Shown here: piece after piece, positions 9,555-18,683 of the stretch
Numbering within the stretch: position 1 is the first letter of the stretch
How the letters are laid out: each line of letters opens with the position of its first letter
Source of the DNA: Peptoclostridium acidaminophilum DSM 3953
GTDB lineage: Bacteria > Bacillota > Clostridia > Peptostreptococcales > Peptostreptococcaceae
Direction of reading: 5' to 3'
Length of the DNA stretch: 64,000 nucleotides
Assembly (NCBI RefSeq): GCF_000597865.1
Contig: NZ_CP007453.1
Coordinates: 558,001 to 622,000, forward strand
The notes under the pieces: model-generated
What the model was told of the DNA's origin: nothing
Databases searched by the model: none
The model's input: only the letters and a program-made list of their open reading frames with translations
Position numbers and translations under genes: made by a program

Positions 9555-9980
9555 TTACTTGTCCAGATTCATCATTACTATGCCCGCTATGCACAGAGCT
9601 ATGCCTGCATAGTTGACAAGCGAATGCGTCTCCTTGAAAAATATAAGACCTATGGGTATTAAAAGCATGGCCGCGCTCGTGTTTGAAAGCAGCGCAGCCG
9701 TACTTACATTCCAACCGTACCTGTATGCCAGCAGATACCCTATTTCAAGCCCCACAATGGAAAGCCCCAGCAGCAGCACAGCCCAGTTTGTGTGGGATGC
9801 GGCGCCGGCTATACCCTCACTCCTTGGCACAGCGAAAAAAAGCGCCGATGAAACAGCCAGAGCTATTGCATAAATGGACATAAGCACGAAAAACGGATTG
9901 GCTCCTGCCAATATATTTTTTTGGGCTATGTGGTACATTACCAGCGAACAAATCACTATGAGAACAGATACTATATGCAT
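9555..9980 (-). CDS. Small EamA/DMT-type transporter
   Basis: 141 residues with four to five predicted membrane segments and the EamA ending SLVNYAGIALCIAGIVMMNLDK. It equals one half of a ten-helix drug/metabolite transporter, so it would act as a dimer. A GGAGGAG site lies directly upstream of the ATG. It follows pgsA on the same strand by 30 bases and may be co-transcribed with it. The substrate is unknown. Confidence 0.75.
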   Translation of the reverse strand: MHIVSVLIVICSLVMYHIAQKNILAGANPFFVLMSIYAIALAVSSALFFAVPRSEGIAGAASHTNWAVLLLGLSIVGLEIGYLLAYRYGWNVSTAALLSNTSAAMLLIPIGLIFFKETHSLVNYAGIALCIAGIVMMNLDK

Positions 9981-10010
9981 TTTACTCCTCCACTTGTTGT
10001 AGGTCTAAGG

Positions 10011-10535
10011 TTACTCGGTCCTGTCAGCAAAACACTTGGCATACTTGAGCACATACTGAATAAGCGCAACCAGAGATGCCCCAAGGGCTATATAGAGCAC
10101 AGCAGTGCCAACGCTCTTGTTTATAAAAAGTGAGAACACTGCAACGTATATGAGGAATGTTGCAAGCTTGCCCCACATGTTTGCCTGGACAACCACATTC
10201 TTTGCGTACAGCCTGGATGATAACATTATCATTAGCAGCTCCTTGAATGCGAGCGCCGCTGCAACCCACAACGGAACATATCCCTTTATTGTCAAAGCTG
10301 CGAGCACGCTCACTGCAAGTATCTTGTCTGAAAGCGGATCGAGCAGCTTGCCGGTATCGCTTACAAGGTTAAGCCTTCTTGCCACGAAACCGTCCAGCAG
10401 GTCAGTGAAGCCTGCAAAGGCAAGCACGATAAGGGCCTGAAGTTCCCTTCCATCCATAAATAGCGCCACAAATATTGCCGCCAGCGGTATTCTCGAAGCA
10501 GTTATGATGTTTGGAATGTTGTTTTTCATATTCAT
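10011..10535 (-). CDS. pgsA: CDP-diacylglycerol-glycerol-3-phosphate 3-phosphatidyltransferase
   Basis: 174 residues with the CDP-alcohol phosphatidyltransferase signature DGFVARR-N5-DTGKLLDPLSD (the D-G-x2-A-R-x8-G-x3-D-x3-D pattern) and about five membrane spans. It makes phosphatidylglycerol phosphate, the committed step to phosphatidylglycerol and cardiolipin, at the inner face of the membrane. Length is normal. GGCGG about 10 bases upstream supports the ATG at 10535. Confidence 0.88.
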   Translation of the reverse strand: MNMKNNIPNIITASRIPLAAIFVALFMDGRELQALIVLAFAGFTDLLDGFVARRLNLVSDTGKLLDPLSDKILAVSVLAALTIKGYVPLWVAAALAFKELLMIMLSSRLYAKNVVVQANMWGKLATFLIYVAVFSLFINKSVGTAVLYIALGASLVALIQYVLKYAKCFADRTE

Positions 10536-10639
10536 TGTATAATCCGCCTTTTGCTTTTAACTATTTATTACCCAGAACACGCCACATTCAACAATAGCAA
10601 CGCTTTTTTCAGTGAAACAGGAGAGCAGATTATTTGGGG

Positions 10640-10669
10640 TTGAACTTTAATCGGCTTGTATGTTATCAT
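10640..10669 (+). promoter_or_regulatory. Promoter of the T-box tyrS transcript
   Basis: TTGAAC, an 18-bp spacer and TATCAT with an extended -10 TG, placed about 15 bases before the T-box stem I region. Confidence 0.55.
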
Positions 10670-10684
10670 GATATTGAAAAATTA

Positions 10685-10915
10685 AAAACAGAGCTTTGAA
10701 GGAGAAAGTAGCATAATGCATTGCGATGTAGAGAGCTGGCCGGCTGGTGAAAGGCCTGATTGGGGCATTATGGCGAATTACACTCTGGAGCATTCAGCAA
10801 AACTGACGGTTTCCGCACGTTATAGCGGCTATGAGGCGCATATGCGCAAATTAAGGTGGTACCACGGGTCTGCTCGTCCTTATCTGGATTGAGAAGGCTC
10901 TTTTTTTATACTTTT
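10685..10915 (+). promoter_or_regulatory. T-box leader, tyrosine specific
   Basis: Stem I carries GGAGAAAGTAGC and the AG-box-like AGAGAGCTGGCCGGC with GGTGAAAGGCC. The specifier is read as UAC (Tyr) at 10779-10781 in GCGAATTACAC. The T-box AAGGTGGTACCACGG is at 10853-10867; its variable base after TGG is T, which pairs with discriminator A73 of tRNA-Tyr. A terminator stem (CCTTATC with GAGAAGG) and T7 follow at 10878-10909. Uncharged tRNA-Tyr should stabilise the antiterminator and switch on tyrS. Confidence 0.92.
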
Positions 10916-10954
10916 AAATCGAAAACAATACAGAAATAATTGGAGGTATATAAA

Positions 10955-12181
10955 ATGGAAAACGTATTCGACATGCTGCAAGACCGCGGCTTCATAAAGC
11001 AGGCCACATACGAGGATGACATAAGGGAGCTGCTTGGAAAGGAAAAGGTCACTTTCTATATAGGCTTTGACCCTACTGCGGACAGCCTTCACGTAGGCCA
11101 CTTCGTACAGGCCATGGTAATGATGCACATGCAAAAAGCCGGCCATAGGCCAATAGTCCTTCTTGGCGGGGGAACAGCAATGGTTGGCGACCCGACAGGC
11201 AAAACTGAGATGAGAAAACTCATGACTCAGGAGACAATAGCCCACAACGCCGAGTGCTTCAAAAAGCAGCTTTCAAGATTCATAGACTTTTCAGATGGCA
11301 AGGCAATAATGGTCAACAATGCCGACTGGCTGCTTAACCTCAACTACATCGAGTTCCTGAGGGAAATCGGAAGGCATTTCTCTGTAAACAGGATGCTGAC
11401 AGCAGAGTGCTTCAAGTCAAGGATGGAGAAAGGCCTTTCATTCCTGGAGTTCAACTACATGATAATGCAAAGCTATGACTTCCTTGTACTCAACAGAAAA
11501 TACGGCTGCAACCTTCAGCTTGGCGGCGACGATCAGTGGTCGAACATAATAGGCGGTGCTGATCTGATAAGAAGGGTAGATTCAAAACCTGCCTTTGGAA
11601 TGACTTTCAGGCTGCTGACTACAAGCACTGGCGCCAAGATGGGCAAGACAGAAGCCGGCGCAGTATGGCTTGACCCAGAGAAGACTTCACCATACGAATT
11701 CTACCAGTACTGGAGAAATGTCGACGATGCAGACGTAGAGATGTGCCTTTCGCTCCTTACTTTCATTCCAATGGACGAAGTGAGAAATCTTTGCGCTCTT
11801 GAAGGCGCTGAGATAAACAAGGCTAAGGAGATACTCGCATACGAGGTTACAAAGATAGTTCACGGCGAAGAGGAGGCCAACAAGGCTCAGGCTGCCGCCA
11901 AGGCGCTCTTTGGATCGGGCTCGCTTGAAGGCTCGGTGCCAACTACAGAGCTTGCAGCTTCTGAATTCGAAGCAGGCATGGACATAATGACGCTGCTTGT
12001 CACTACCGGGCTTGCAGAGTCAAAGAGCGAGGCCAGACGACTTGTTCAACAGGGCGGAATACAGCTTGAAGGCGAGAAGGTTACCGATATAGGCTTCATG
12101 GTGACTGCAGGCTCGTTCAAGGACGGAGCACTGATGATCAAAAAAGGCAAGAAGGTATACCACCAGATAAAGCTGTCATAA
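10955..12181 (+). CDS. tyrS: Tyrosyl-tRNA synthetase
   Basis: 408 residues, a class I aminoacyl-tRNA synthetase. The HIGH motif appears as HVGH in [13 protein letters not shown]. The KMSKS loop is KMGKT in [10 protein letters not shown]. The C-terminal S4-like RNA-binding domain is [19 protein letters not shown]. It charges tRNA-Tyr with tyrosine. The ATG at 10955 has TGGAGG upstream; an in-frame TTG 15 bases earlier is part of the leader. It is controlled by the tyrosine T-box. Confidence 0.96.
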   Translation: MENVFDMLQDRGFIKQATYEDDIRELLGKEKVTFYIGFDPTADSLHVGHFVQAMVMMHMQKAGHRPIVLLGGGTAMVGDPTGKTEMRKLMTQETIAHNAECFKKQLSRFIDFSDGKAIMVNNADWLLNLNYIEFLREIGRHFSVNRMLTAECFKSRMEKGLSFLEFNYMIMQSYDFLVLNRKYGCNLQLGGDDQWSNIIGGADLIRRVDSKPAFGMTFRLLTTSTGAKMGKTEAGAVWLDPEKTSPYEFYQYWRNVDDADVEMCLSLLTFIPMDEVRNLCALEGAEINKAKEILAYEVTKIVHGEEEANKAQAAAKALFGSGSLEGSVPTTELAASEFEAGMDIMTLLVTTGLAESKSEARRLVQQGGIQLEGEKVTDIGFMVTAGSFKDGALMIKKGKKVYHQIKLS

Positions 12182-12256
12182 TTTCACTCGTATATCCAAA
12201 CTGTTCTATTGTTGAAAAACCGTAAAACTACTCACCTTGAGTAGCGATTGAAAAAA

Positions 12257-12298
12257 CAAAAGCTGCACACCTCTAATTTGAAGAGATGTGCAGCTTTT
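12257..12298 (+). terminator. Terminator after tyrS
   Basis: AAAAGCTGCACACCTCT pairs with AGAGATGTGCAGCTTTT with one mismatch. The A and T runs on each side would let it serve both tyrS and the convergent histidine kinase gene. Confidence 0.8.
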
Positions 12299-12302
12299 CC
12301 CA

Positions 12303-13841
12303 TTATGCGTGCTTTAGCGGAAGTATTATTGTGAATTCAGTCCCCTCTCCCTGCTTGCTCTGCACGTGTATGCTGCCCCTATGGGCGTCTATAATTATCT
12401 TGGCTATGGAGAGCCCCAGGCCGCTTCCCGAGCTCTTCTTATCCTCATCAAGCCTTGACCTTGACTTGTCGGCCCTGTAGAACCTCTCGAATATCCGCGG
12501 CAGGTCCTCGCTGGCAATGCCTATGCCGCTGTCCCTTACGTTTATCACGGCATCCCTTCCGCTGGCCCTTAGGCTTATGCTAATGCCGCCACCCGCGGGC
12601 GTGTACCTTATACTGTTGTCCACGAAAATCCTTATGGCCTGCTTTATTTTCTCATGGTTGCCATAGAGCATGCAGCCTGGCTGCACCTGACCTTCTATAG
12701 CATGGTCGCTGTCTATGAGCCTTGTTTCCTTTATTATCTCATCCATTAGCTCAGAAATGTTGAATTCGGCCTTTTCCATGTTCAACGTGTTCCTGTCGCT
12801 GCGCGCTATGAAAAGCAGACTTTCTACAAGGCTCTGCATTCCCTGGGCCTCGTCCTTTATGGCGTCTATTCCCTCCTCCAGCACGCTTTGGTCACTCGCA
12901 CCCCATCTTGCGAGCATGTCGGCATATCCCTTGATAACTGCTATGGGAGTCCTCAGCTCGTGCGAAGCGTCCGAGACGAACCTTCTTTGGTTCTCATAGG
13001 AGGCCTCTATCTCGTCCATGAGTTTGTTGAACGTGGCCGCAAGGTCCTTGAGCTCATCCTTTGTGCCTCTGATGTCAAGTCTGGCGCTCAGACGGCTTGT
13101 GGAAATGTCCCGCACCTGATCTGTCATCGCATATATTGGCCTTAGCTGCTTTTTCGACATCCCCGAGGCGAAAGATAGACACAGCATGAAAATCAAAAAG
13201 GATATCAGCGTACTGGCAATAGCCACGGCGCTCAGCAGATCCTGCTCGTTTTCCGCATGCTTCCTCAGCACAAGCGTGCCACCTTTTAGGTCTTGTATAT
13301 GGTATATATGGCTACCTATGAAAAACATGTTGCCACTGTCAGACGCAATTCGAGCGGCTTCGAGCGAGTCAAAATCGTCATAGCCATATACATATAAAGG
13401 TTCGCCGTCTTTGCCAACTATCGCCGCTCCGGTCTTCGCCGCATCGAGCACCTTTACTAAGGCTGAGACGTCCGATACCTTGCCGCCCTCAAAATCCGCC
13501 TCTATCATTCTCGTATAGGCCTGCAGCTCCTTTACGCTCTGTGAGTATATGAGCTGGCGCGCCCCGGCAACCGCGCCAATGTTTATAGCTGCTGTAAAAA
13601 GAGCGATTATAAGCGCAAAACCTATTGTAAGCTTGAAGGCTATGTTGAACCTGAAAAGCGAAAGCACCCTGTCGCTTAAAACCTCTGCAGCCTTGACAGC
13701 GCCTTTTAGCAGCAGCGAAATCAGCCTGAAAGGCAACATGATTACCATCCACATGATTTTAAAAAGCGCCGCTACGCCCCGGAAGAAACCTCTGCCGCCT
13801 TTGCCGCGCTTTTCGCCTCTAGGCACGCTAATCTTTTTCAT
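12303..13841 (-). CDS. Membrane sensor histidine kinase (HAMP-HisKA-HATPase)
   Basis: 512 residues. After a basic, partly hydrophobic extension (1-65) comes TM1 (about 70-92), an extracytoplasmic sensor region (95-203), TM2 (205-227), a HAMP domain, HisKA with SDASHELRTP (phospho-acceptor His294), and HATPase motifs N (DNSIRYTPAGG), G1 (DSGIGIA) and G2 (GSGLGLS). It should autophosphorylate in response to an outside signal and pass the phosphate to the response regulator encoded just upstream, whose 3' end overlaps its ATG. The stimulus is unknown. Confidence 0.9.
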   Translation of the reverse strand: MKKISVPRGEKRGKGGRGFFRGVAALFKIMWMVIMLPFRLISLLLKGAVKAAEVLSDRVLSLFRFNIAFKLTIGFALIIALFTAAINIGAVAGARQLIYSQSVKELQAYTRMIEADFEGGKVSDVSALVKVLDAAKTGAAIVGKDGEPLYVYGYDDFDSLEAARIASDSGNMFFIGSHIYHIQDLKGGTLVLRKHAENEQDLLSAVAIASTLISFLIFMLCLSFASGMSKKQLRPIYAMTDQVRDISTSRLSARLDIRGTKDELKDLAATFNKLMDEIEASYENQRRFVSDASHELRTPIAVIKGYADMLARWGASDQSVLEEGIDAIKDEAQGMQSLVESLLFIARSDRNTLNMEKAEFNISELMDEIIKETRLIDSDHAIEGQVQPGCMLYGNHEKIKQAIRIFVDNSIRYTPAGGGISISLRASGRDAVINVRDSGIGIASEDLPRIFERFYRADKSRSRLDEDKKSSGSGLGLSIAKIIIDAHRGSIHVQSKQGEGTEFTIILPLKHA

Positions 13842-14520
13842 TTTTGAACATGTACCCCACTCCCCTTAGCGTGTGGATATACTCCTTTGAAAATTTCTGG
13901 TCAATCTTGCTCCTGAGATATCTTATATACACATCTACTATATTGGTGTCCCCGTAAAAATCGTAGCCCCAGACGTTTTCGAGAATCTGCTCGCGTGTTA
14001 GCGCAATGCCCTCATTCACCGCGAGATAAAGGAGCAGGTCGTACTCCTTCTTTGTAAGGCTGATTTCCTCACCAGAAAAACTCACCTCGTGGCTCATGGT
14101 GTTTATACTGAGAGCTCCCTTTTGTACCAGGTTCTCTTTTTCCGGCTCTTCAGCGTGGCCTGCAGTCCTGTTAAGCAGCCTTCTAATCCTGGCAAGCAGC
14201 TCCTCTATGGCGAAGGGCTTTGTTATGTAGTCGTCCGCCCCCATGTCAAGCCCCATGACCTTGTCCATGACGTCGTCCTTTGCCGTCACCATTATTACAG
14301 GAATCTGCGAAGTATGCCTTATTCGCCTGCACACCTCCATGCCGTTGAGGCCTGGCAGCATTATGTCGAGCAGCACAAGCGAATACTCTCCCGAGAGAGC
14401 CATTTCAAGCCCTATTCTCCCGTCAGGAGCTATGCCTACGCCGTAGCCCTCGTGCTCGAGCTCGAGCTGAAGAAACCGCGATATCTTTTTTTCCTCCTCA
14501 ACCACCAGAATCCTATGCAT
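13828..14520 (-). CDS. OmpR-family response regulator
   Basis: 230 residues: a receiver domain with the phospho-acceptor in LVLLDIMLPG (Asp52) and the conserved Lys of TKPF, then a winged-helix DNA-binding domain (SLTKKEYDLLLYLAVNEG, RYLRSKIDQKF, LRGVGYMF). GGAGG lies 5 bases before the ATG at 14520; the upstream ATG at 14532 has no site. The acidic pocket reads EEE rather than the more usual EDD/DDE. It pairs with the overlapping histidine kinase gene. Confidence 0.92.
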   Translation of the reverse strand: MHRILVVEEEKKISRFLQLELEHEGYGVGIAPDGRIGLEMALSGEYSLVLLDIMLPGLNGMEVCRRIRHTSQIPVIMVTAKDDVMDKVMGLDMGADDYITKPFAIEELLARIRRLLNRTAGHAEEPEKENLVQKGALSINTMSHEVSFSGEEISLTKKEYDLLLYLAVNEGIALTREQILENVWGYDFYGDTNIVDVYIRYLRSKIDQKFSKEYIHTLRGVGYMFKNEKD

Positions 14521-14595
14521 GCTGTCCTCCATGATCTATATCAGATTTGTAATTTATAACTCAATTGTACCCCATAAGTCTTTTCTTGGAAACGA

Positions 14596-14619
14596 AAAAG
14601 CGGGATATCTCCCGCTTTT
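14596..14619 (-). terminator. Terminator of the UBA-domain gene
   Basis: AAAAGCGGGA and TCCCGCTTTT form a tight stem with a four-base loop, followed on the minus strand by a T run. It overlaps the stop codon of the gene ending at 14618. Confidence 0.75.
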
Positions 14620-15076
14620 AATGGTTAGGCTTATTTTCTTTTTCTACCTTGAAGGCTTCATCAAACTTGCTTCTCAGGTCTATCTCGGAGCCTCCTGTCT
14701 TCCTTACCTTTATCTTGCAGCCCAGCAGCGCAATAACCACAAGAAGAACAATCGACATTGGGAATGTCATTAAGCCTGCGATAATGGCTATAGTCGATGG
14801 TATGTTAAGCAGATTCTCACCGTTTTTTTGTATTATGAATCTGTAGCTGTGGAGCGTTCTAACCGTATCCTTAATTCTTTGCCCGAGTCCGACTCCCTGC
14901 TCACTTAGCTTTTGCCCTATGGGCTGACTTTGCTTTTTAAGCTTTTCATTTTTTTCCAGGTATATAAGAGCCTCCACAAGGTCTCCTCCTGTGTTTTCCA
15001 AAGCCTCCCTTGCCTCCTGGTAGCTTACGTTTGCCCTTTCCTTCAATATGTCTATTTTCTCCAGCGATACGCTCAT
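14618..15076 (-). CDS. UBA-like domain plus DUF4342 protein
   Basis: 152 residues. The N-terminus (about 5-45: LKERANVSYQEAREALENTGGDLVEALIYL) is a UBA-like three-helix domain of the kind seen in elongation factor Ts and NAC. The C-terminal part has a hydrophobic segment (IPSTIAIIAGLMTFPMSIVLLVVIALLG) that may sit in the membrane. This is the DUF4342 architecture. Function is not known. It is monocistronic with its own terminator. Confidence 0.75.
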   Translation of the reverse strand: MSVSLEKIDILKERANVSYQEAREALENTGGDLVEALIYLEKNEKLKKQSQPIGQKLSEQGVGLGQRIKDTVRTLHSYRFIIQKNGENLLNIPSTIAIIAGLMTFPMSIVLLVVIALLGCKIKVRKTGGSEIDLRSKFDEAFKVEKENKPNH

Positions 15077-15262
15077 CTTATTCTCCTCCTGTTTTGTTCT
15101 CGGTTTTCAGCGGGTATGTTAACCCTGCCCTGTGATATAATGATACCTCCCCAAGCTTAAAGGCTGCTTAGCCTGAGATTAGAAAAGGATTAGAAAATTG
15201 TCTTAAAAGCAATGCAACGTACCGTTACACTATTTTTTTACGGTATGATGGCTCTGTACTAA

Positions 15263-15291
15263 TTGAATCGACCTCCGTTGGGGTATAAAAT
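15263..15291 (+). promoter_or_regulatory. Candidate promoter of the class V aminotransferase gene
   Basis: TTGAAT, a 17-bp spacer and TAAAAT, leaving a leader of about 110 bases. The rest of the 329-base gap (15077-15405) holds a short inverted repeat (TACCGT with ACGGTA near 15220-15245) and nothing else recognised. Confidence 0.45.
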
Positions 15292-15405
15292 ATATGCCAA
15301 AAACAAATCTGGAAGTCTAATAATATATAAAATAACACTTATAACATTGCGCCCTGTAAAAATATTTTTTCTTCATCAGGGCATATGCATTGATTGGAGG
15401 CTTTT

Positions 15406-16548
15406 ATGGACGAAAAAACTCTTTTAATGACGCCCGGCCCGACATACGTCAGCGAGGATGTGAGGCAGGCCATGGCAAGGAGGATTACAAACCCTGACCT
15501 TGATCCGTCGTTCTTCGAATACTACATGGAAACCTGCGCTGCCCTGCAGCAGCTGCTCAAAACGCAAAACAAAGTCCTTATTCTGGCCGGGGAGGGCATA
15601 CTCGGGCTTGAGGCTGCGTGCGCTTCTCTTATTGAACCGGGGGATAGGGTGCTGTGCCTGGACAACGGCATATTCGGGAACGGCTTTGCGGACTTTGCCA
15701 AAATATACGGCGCCGAGGCTGTCTTCTTCAAGTCCGACTATGACAGAGGCATTGATCCAGAAAGGCTCAAAGAATTCCTCAAAGGCGACAGCGATTTCAA
15801 GGTGGCGACGCTTGTCCACTGCGAAACCCCCTCGGGCGTTACAAATCCACTTGACAGGATATGCCCCCTGCTCAAAGAGCACGGCATAATATCGGTTGTC
15901 GACGCCGTTTCGGCGGTCGGCGGCGAAGAACTCCATACCGATGAGTGGGAAATTGATGTCCTGCTTGGGGCCTCGCAAAAGTGCATATCGGCTCCTCCCG
16001 GACTCACATTCATGAGCATAAGCAAGGCTGCCTGGGACAAGATCAATTCGCGCAGCACGCCAATAGCTGGATACTACTGCAACCTTTCAACCTGGGCCGC
16101 CTGGTATGAGAACAGATGGTTTCCCTACACGCAGTCTGTCAGCGACATATACGGTCTCAGAGTCGCAGTGGAAAGGCTCCTCTCGGAAGGCAATCCGCAG
16201 GAGAGGCACAGAAAAATAGCCGGAGCGCTCAGAAGCGCGCTTGAGTCGGCTGGACTCACGCTTTACGCGCAGGACTCGCATTCCAGCACAGTCACTGCGA
16301 TATTGCTTCCTGACAATATAGGCTTTGATACTGTTTTCAATCAGATGCTAAAAGAGCACAACATAATGATAGCCGGCTCGCTGGGCTACCTCAAGGACAA
16401 GGCAATAAGGATAGGCCACATGGGCGAGAACTGCTACGAGGACAAAGTCTACATGACGCTCAAGGCACTCGGCGAGGTGCTTGAAAAGAGCGGCGTAAAG
16501 CTTGGCTGCGACATGCACATTGAATTTGCCAGGAACATGAAAAAATAG
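15406..16548 (+). CDS. Class V aminotransferase (alanine-glyoxylate / serine-pyruvate type)
   Basis: 380 residues, fold-type I PLP enzyme. It shows MTPGPTYVSEDVRQAM at the start, the cofactor-contacting GEGILGLEAA, VDAVSAVGGEEL (PLP-binding Asp) and the Schiff-base Lys in GASQKCISAPPG. Relatives transaminate alanine, serine or aspartate with glyoxylate or pyruvate, or act on ureidoglycine (PucG). Which applies here cannot be told from sequence. TTGGAGG sits 6 bases before the ATG. It is a single gene followed by a strong terminator. Confidence 0.87.
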   Translation: MDEKTLLMTPGPTYVSEDVRQAMARRITNPDLDPSFFEYYMETCAALQQLLKTQNKVLILAGEGILGLEAACASLIEPGDRVLCLDNGIFGNGFADFAKIYGAEAVFFKSDYDRGIDPERLKEFLKGDSDFKVATLVHCETPSGVTNPLDRICPLLKEHGIISVVDAVSAVGGEELHTDEWEIDVLLGASQKCISAPPGLTFMSISKAAWDKINSRSTPIAGYYCNLSTWAAWYENRWFPYTQSVSDIYGLRVAVERLLSEGNPQERHRKIAGALRSALESAGLTLYAQDSHSSTVTAILLPDNIGFDTVFNQMLKEHNIMIAGSLGYLKDKAIRIGHMGENCYEDKVYMTLKALGEVLEKSGVKLGCDMHIEFARNMKK

Positions 16549-16557
16549 TGTCAACGC

Positions 16558-16607
16558 AAACAGGCTGTCTCCTGACGATTTAAAGTCGCTCAGAAGACAG
16601 CCTGTTT
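16558..16607 (+). terminator. Terminator after the aminotransferase
   Basis: AAACAGGCTGTCT pairs perfectly with AGACAGCCTGTTT, with a smaller stem (CTGACGATTT / AAAGTCGCTCAG) inside. Confidence 0.75.
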
Positions 16608-16658
16608 AAATGATATGGATGCATATCATATGCAATTTATAATACTGATATTTTGGTG

Positions 16659-18575
16659 TTAAATAATATCCGTGCTGCCGGGGCTGCTTTGCAGTTTCAC
16701 AAATTTTTCGAAATCAGACTTTGAAAGAGGAACACTAAAAAAATAGCCTTGTATCATATCACAGCTTTCTCCCCTTAGAAAGTCAAGCTGCTCTCTCGTC
16801 TCAACGCCTTCGGCCACAACGCTGAGTCCGAGTATCCTTGCTATGGCAATTATCGTGGAGACTATTGCCGTGTTGTGTTCATTGAGGTTTATGTCGCTTA
16901 TGAAGGACCTGTCTATCTTGAGCTTGCTGACGGCAAGCTTCTTGAGATTTCCAAGCGACGAAAAGCCCGTACCGAAATCGTCCAGGGCAAGCCTAATTCC
17001 CATTTTGTCCAGCTCGTTAAGCACTCCTTGCCTGTTTTTGAGATTATCCATCGATATGCTCTCTGTTATCTCAAATTCAAGCTGGTCCGGATCTATTCCC
17101 GTTCGCTCTACAATTCTCCTCACCTTTTCAATAAACTCCCTGTCCTCCAGCTGCTTGACCGAAATGTTGACAGCTACAAAATCAAGCCTTATACCCATGT
17201 CGTTCCAGCTTCTAATCTGTCTGCACGTGTTTTCCAGCACCCATTCACCCAAGCCGGCTATCATGTCCTTTTTCTCTGCCACAGGTATGAACCTGCCCGG
17301 CGGAATGAGCCCTCGCTCGCTGTGGCGCCATCTAAGCAGCGCTTCAGCTCCCACTATCCTGTTTTTGGAACTGTCTATTATGGGCTGATAGTTGATGAAC
17401 ATCTCTCCCCTGTATAGAGCATGCCTAAGTCCCGTTTCAATCTCGAACTCCTCCCTGGATTTTTGGGAGAGGGACTCCACATAGAAGCGAAAGCCGCTGC
17501 TCCCTGCGTTCTTGGAGCTGTACATGGCCATGTCGGCTTTTCTTACAATCTCGCTGTAATCCCAGCCATCCTGCGGATATAGGGTTATTCCCATGCTTAT
17601 TGACACATGGCATTCCCTTCTGCAAACCCTTACTGGTTTCTTGAAGGAGTCTATTATTTTTTTAGCCTTTACGGCTGCCTCGCTTCTTGATGCCACGTCT
17701 CTAAGCAGGAGTACAAACTCATCTCCTCCCATTCGGGCTATTACATCGTCCTCTCCGAGACATTTTCTTATCCTGCTTGCTGCAATTTTAAGCACCATGT
17801 CGCCGGAATCGTGGCCCAGATTGTCATTAATCTTTTTGAAGTCGTCAATGTCTATGAACATCACGCAAAAGCAGTTGCTTCCATGCTTTGCCTCTCTGGC
17901 AGCTTTTTTGAGACTGTCGCTGAAAAACGCCCTGTTGTAAAGCCCGGTGAGGCTGTCCCTAAGCGCCAGCCTCTCTATGCGCCTTTCCCTCTTTTTAATT
18001 TCCGTTATATCAGTATATATGGCGTATATTCCGGTTTGTAAGCCCCTGTGCATTATCGGGTGTCCCTGAACTAATACGTTTATATTTTTTCCGCTCCTGG
18101 TGCGGCGCAGCGTCTCTCTTTTGACAATGCTTCCGGCCGTCACTGCGTTCGAAAGCTCTTCGGCCTCTGATTTCAGTTCCTGCGGCGATATGTAGTCGTT
18201 TATGAATTCCCCGTAAAGCTCTTCAGTCGTATATCCAAACAGCTCCTCGAAGCATCTGTTGCATTTTATGACCCTGTCCAGGCTGTCGAGCATGACTATG
18301 GCATCGGGCGAGTTTTCAAAGAGCTGGGCAAAATAAGCCCTTTCCCGCTCAATCTCTTTTTCAAGGCTCATCACCTGGGCTGATTCGTTTATGCCTGTTG
18401 CAAAAGCATTGTTTTCAAAAATAGCCGTATACAATTTGTCATCGTCGTATAGCAATCCATCCAATGCGACCGACTCTTCTTTGTCTTTAAGCCTATATCC
18501 GCTTTGTATGTCCATTTCTTCACCCACACCCATTTTTTCTAAGCTGCTTACAGCCGTATTATTAGAAAGTATCAT
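16659..18575 (-). CDS. PAS-GGDEF-EAL cyclic-di-GMP signalling protein
   Basis: 638 residues, no obvious membrane span. Order: short N-terminal region, PAS domain (about 90-200, NSPDAIVMLDSLDRVIKCN), diguanylate cyclase domain with intact RMGGDEF, and phosphodiesterase domain with intact EALLRW, NISVKQLED and DDFGTGFSS. Both catalytic motifs are present, so it could make and break c-di-GMP, with the PAS domain sensing a ligand or redox state. The true start is uncertain; in-frame ATGs near 18533 and 18515 are alternatives. It stands alone. Confidence 0.9.
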   Translation of the reverse strand: MILSNNTAVSSLEKMGVGEEMDIQSGYRLKDKEESVALDGLLYDDDKLYTAIFENNAFATGINESAQVMSLEKEIERERAYFAQLFENSPDAIVMLDSLDRVIKCNRCFEELFGYTTEELYGEFINDYISPQELKSEAEELSNAVTAGSIVKRETLRRTRSGKNINVLVQGHPIMHRGLQTGIYAIYTDITEIKKRERRIERLALRDSLTGLYNRAFFSDSLKKAAREAKHGSNCFCVMFIDIDDFKKINDNLGHDSGDMVLKIAASRIRKCLGEDDVIARMGGDEFVLLLRDVASRSEAAVKAKKIIDSFKKPVRVCRRECHVSISMGITLYPQDGWDYSEIVRKADMAMYSSKNAGSSGFRFYVESLSQKSREEFEIETGLRHALYRGEMFINYQPIIDSSKNRIVGAEALLRWRHSERGLIPPGRFIPVAEKKDMIAGLGEWVLENTCRQIRSWNDMGIRLDFVAVNISVKQLEDREFIEKVRRIVERTGIDPDQLEFEITESISMDNLKNRQGVLNELDKMGIRLALDDFGTGFSSLGNLKKLAVSKLKIDRSFISDINLNEHNTAIVSTIIAIARILGLSVVAEGVETREQLDFLRGESCDMIQGYFFSVPLSKSDFEKFVKLQSSPGSTDII

Positions 18576-18683
18576 TATGTATTGTTATCCAGAGAACGCT
18601 TTCCTAAACACATTTTACCGCATTAAAGTACAAAACCTCCAGAAAGTATTTCCGAAGGTTTCGTACTGACTTGTGTTCAGTTT

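Noticed and set aside
18641-18663. Hairpin AAACCT/AGGTTT as the trmB terminator
   Set aside because: The stem is short with mismatches and no T run follows on the minus strand.
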